Positions 63,584 through 64,000 of a stretch of DNA of 64,000 nucleotides are shown piece by piece. Origin of the DNA: Dehalococcoidia bacterium (lineage in GTDB: Bacteria > Chloroflexota > Dehalococcoidia > Lucifugimonadales > UBA3495); contig DPHC01000017.1 of the NCBI GenBank assembly GCA_003523055.1, forward strand, positions 59,497-123,496, in the 5' to 3' direction. Below the pieces are notes generated by a model that ran no database searches, was not told where the DNA came from, and worked only from the letters and a program-made list of their open reading frames with translations. The position numbers were made by a program, and so were the translations under genes. Numbering within the stretch: the first letter of the stretch is position 1; the number at the start of each line of letters is the position of its first letter.

Positions 63584-64000
63584 TTATTTATTTATGTCTC
63601 CTGATTTTTTATTTTTTTGTATATGAATAGACCCAGATGTTTTATTTTTGAGTAAGTTACGGTTGTCGGCATATACAGCCGAATCTAGCGGAATGTAGTT
63701 TGCAGATTTAATATGTTTAATTGTTTGTTGGTCTAGTAGATATTGCGCGAATTTATTGAAATATAGGTTTTTTAACAGGTCTGTCCGTAAATAAACGAAT
63801 ATTGTTGTAGAGAATACGTTGTATTCTCTATCATTTACAGATGACGACGTTGGGGCTATACAGTCTGTGTTCGAAATAGATACTGGTAGAGCTTTCAAAT
63901 ACTGTGCATATGGTTTGTATATAGAATAATTTAAGAAAGTTATGCTATGGATATCGTTGATGACATCTACAATTAATGTGCCATTATTTTTATTCGTATT
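63584..64000 (-). CDS. PstS-like phosphate-binding protein paralogue, C-terminal part
   Basis: The frame is open to the window end (first codon 64000) and has no stop before TAA at 63584, so only about 138 C-terminal residues are seen. LNYSIYKPYAQYLKALPVSISN, APTSSSVNDREYNVFSTTIFVYLRTDLL and the end parallel the last third of the neighbouring PstS (NPLSRPLFIYVRSD), but with many changes. A divergent second binding protein, perhaps for other affinity. The part before the window cannot be described. Confidence 0.75.
   Translation of the reverse strand, partial: NTNKNNGTLIVDVINDIHSITFLNYSIYKPYAQYLKALPVSISNTDCIAPTSSSVNDREYNVFSTTIFVYLRTDLLKNLYFNKFAQYLLDQQTIKHIKSANYIPLDSAVYADNRNLLKNKTSGSIHIQKNKKSGDINK

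Noticed and set aside
1..64000. CRISPR arrays, insertion sequences, prophage or integrase genes
   Set aside because: No spaced direct-repeat series, transposase, integrase or phage structural gene was found; the DnaC/DnaD genes lie in a housekeeping operon with rplI and dnaB and not in a prophage.

Overview
This is an AT-rich bacterial window with densely packed genes on both strands and about 60 genes. I think it comes from a marine Chloroflexota of the SAR202 / Dehalococcoidia type. The support is three luciferase-like flavin monooxygenases, several MFS exporters, SDR, MmgE/PrpD, MaoC and enoyl-CoA hydratase genes, and a DnaD-type primosome operon. There are no outer-membrane genes, although an RND pump and lipoproteins are present. 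The lineage is an inference; no rRNA or universal marker other than L9, DnaB and PurL is available to fix it.

Layout. 1-4.2 kb: a MaoC-type dehydratase pair, a small protein, a SodX-like signal peptidase, a Gfo/Idh/MocA dehydrogenase and an MFS exporter. 4.3-8.1 kb (minus): a replication operon, rplI-dnaB-dnaD-double DnaC-like loader. 8.1-12.5 kb: methyltransferase, a tiny membrane protein, tRNA-Pro, tRNA-Arg, an Ldh-type dehydrogenase, tRNA-Ser and photolyase. 12.5-19.6 kb: a flavin monooxygenase, then an RND permease / lipoprotein adaptor / FAD oxidoreductase operon. 20-23 kb: tRNA-Thr and a ubiA-dprE1-dprE2 operon for polyprenyl-phospho-arabinose. 23-31.8 kb: gamma-carbonic anhydrase-like protein, lipoprotein metalloprotease, hemerythrin-like protein, and a copper operon (His-rich membrane protein, cupredoxin, 39-aa membrane peptide, CopC-CopD-cytochrome c fusion). 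32.4-44.6 kb: an orphan response regulator lacking its phospho-acceptor Asp, exporters, trpG, trpE, VOC, quinone oxidoreductase and MmgE/PrpD genes. 44.7-49.2 kb: a catabolic-looking run of enoyl-CoA hydratase, split ThDP decarboxylase, DAO-family oxidase and DASS transporter. 49.3-55.7 kb: FKBP, SDR, NYN-LOTUS protein, purL, purQ, YqeY.

The most striking element is at 55.77-55.92 kb. A consensus-like promoter (TTGACA, 17 nt, TACACT) is placed so that transcription should begin at or next to the ATG of a 16-codon ORF, MKINLTSCVCMCCSPP. A segment just after its stop codon can pair with the 5' arm of an intrinsic terminator ending in nine T. Downstream lie a YeeE/YedE (TsuA-like) thiosulfate transporter, a Cys-less TusA-like protein, TusA and a two-domain rhodanese lipoprotein. 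I read this as a cysteine-responsive transcription attenuator with an apparently leaderless leader ORF, controlling thiosulfate uptake. It resembles in logic the poly-Cys uORFs of mycobacteria, but it is followed by an intrinsic terminator.

58.7-64 kb (minus): a phosphate uptake operon, with a diverged second PstS (cut by the window edge), pstS, pstC, pstA, pstB, phoU and a small membrane protein. The sulfur and phosphate operons converge on a shared hairpin terminator.
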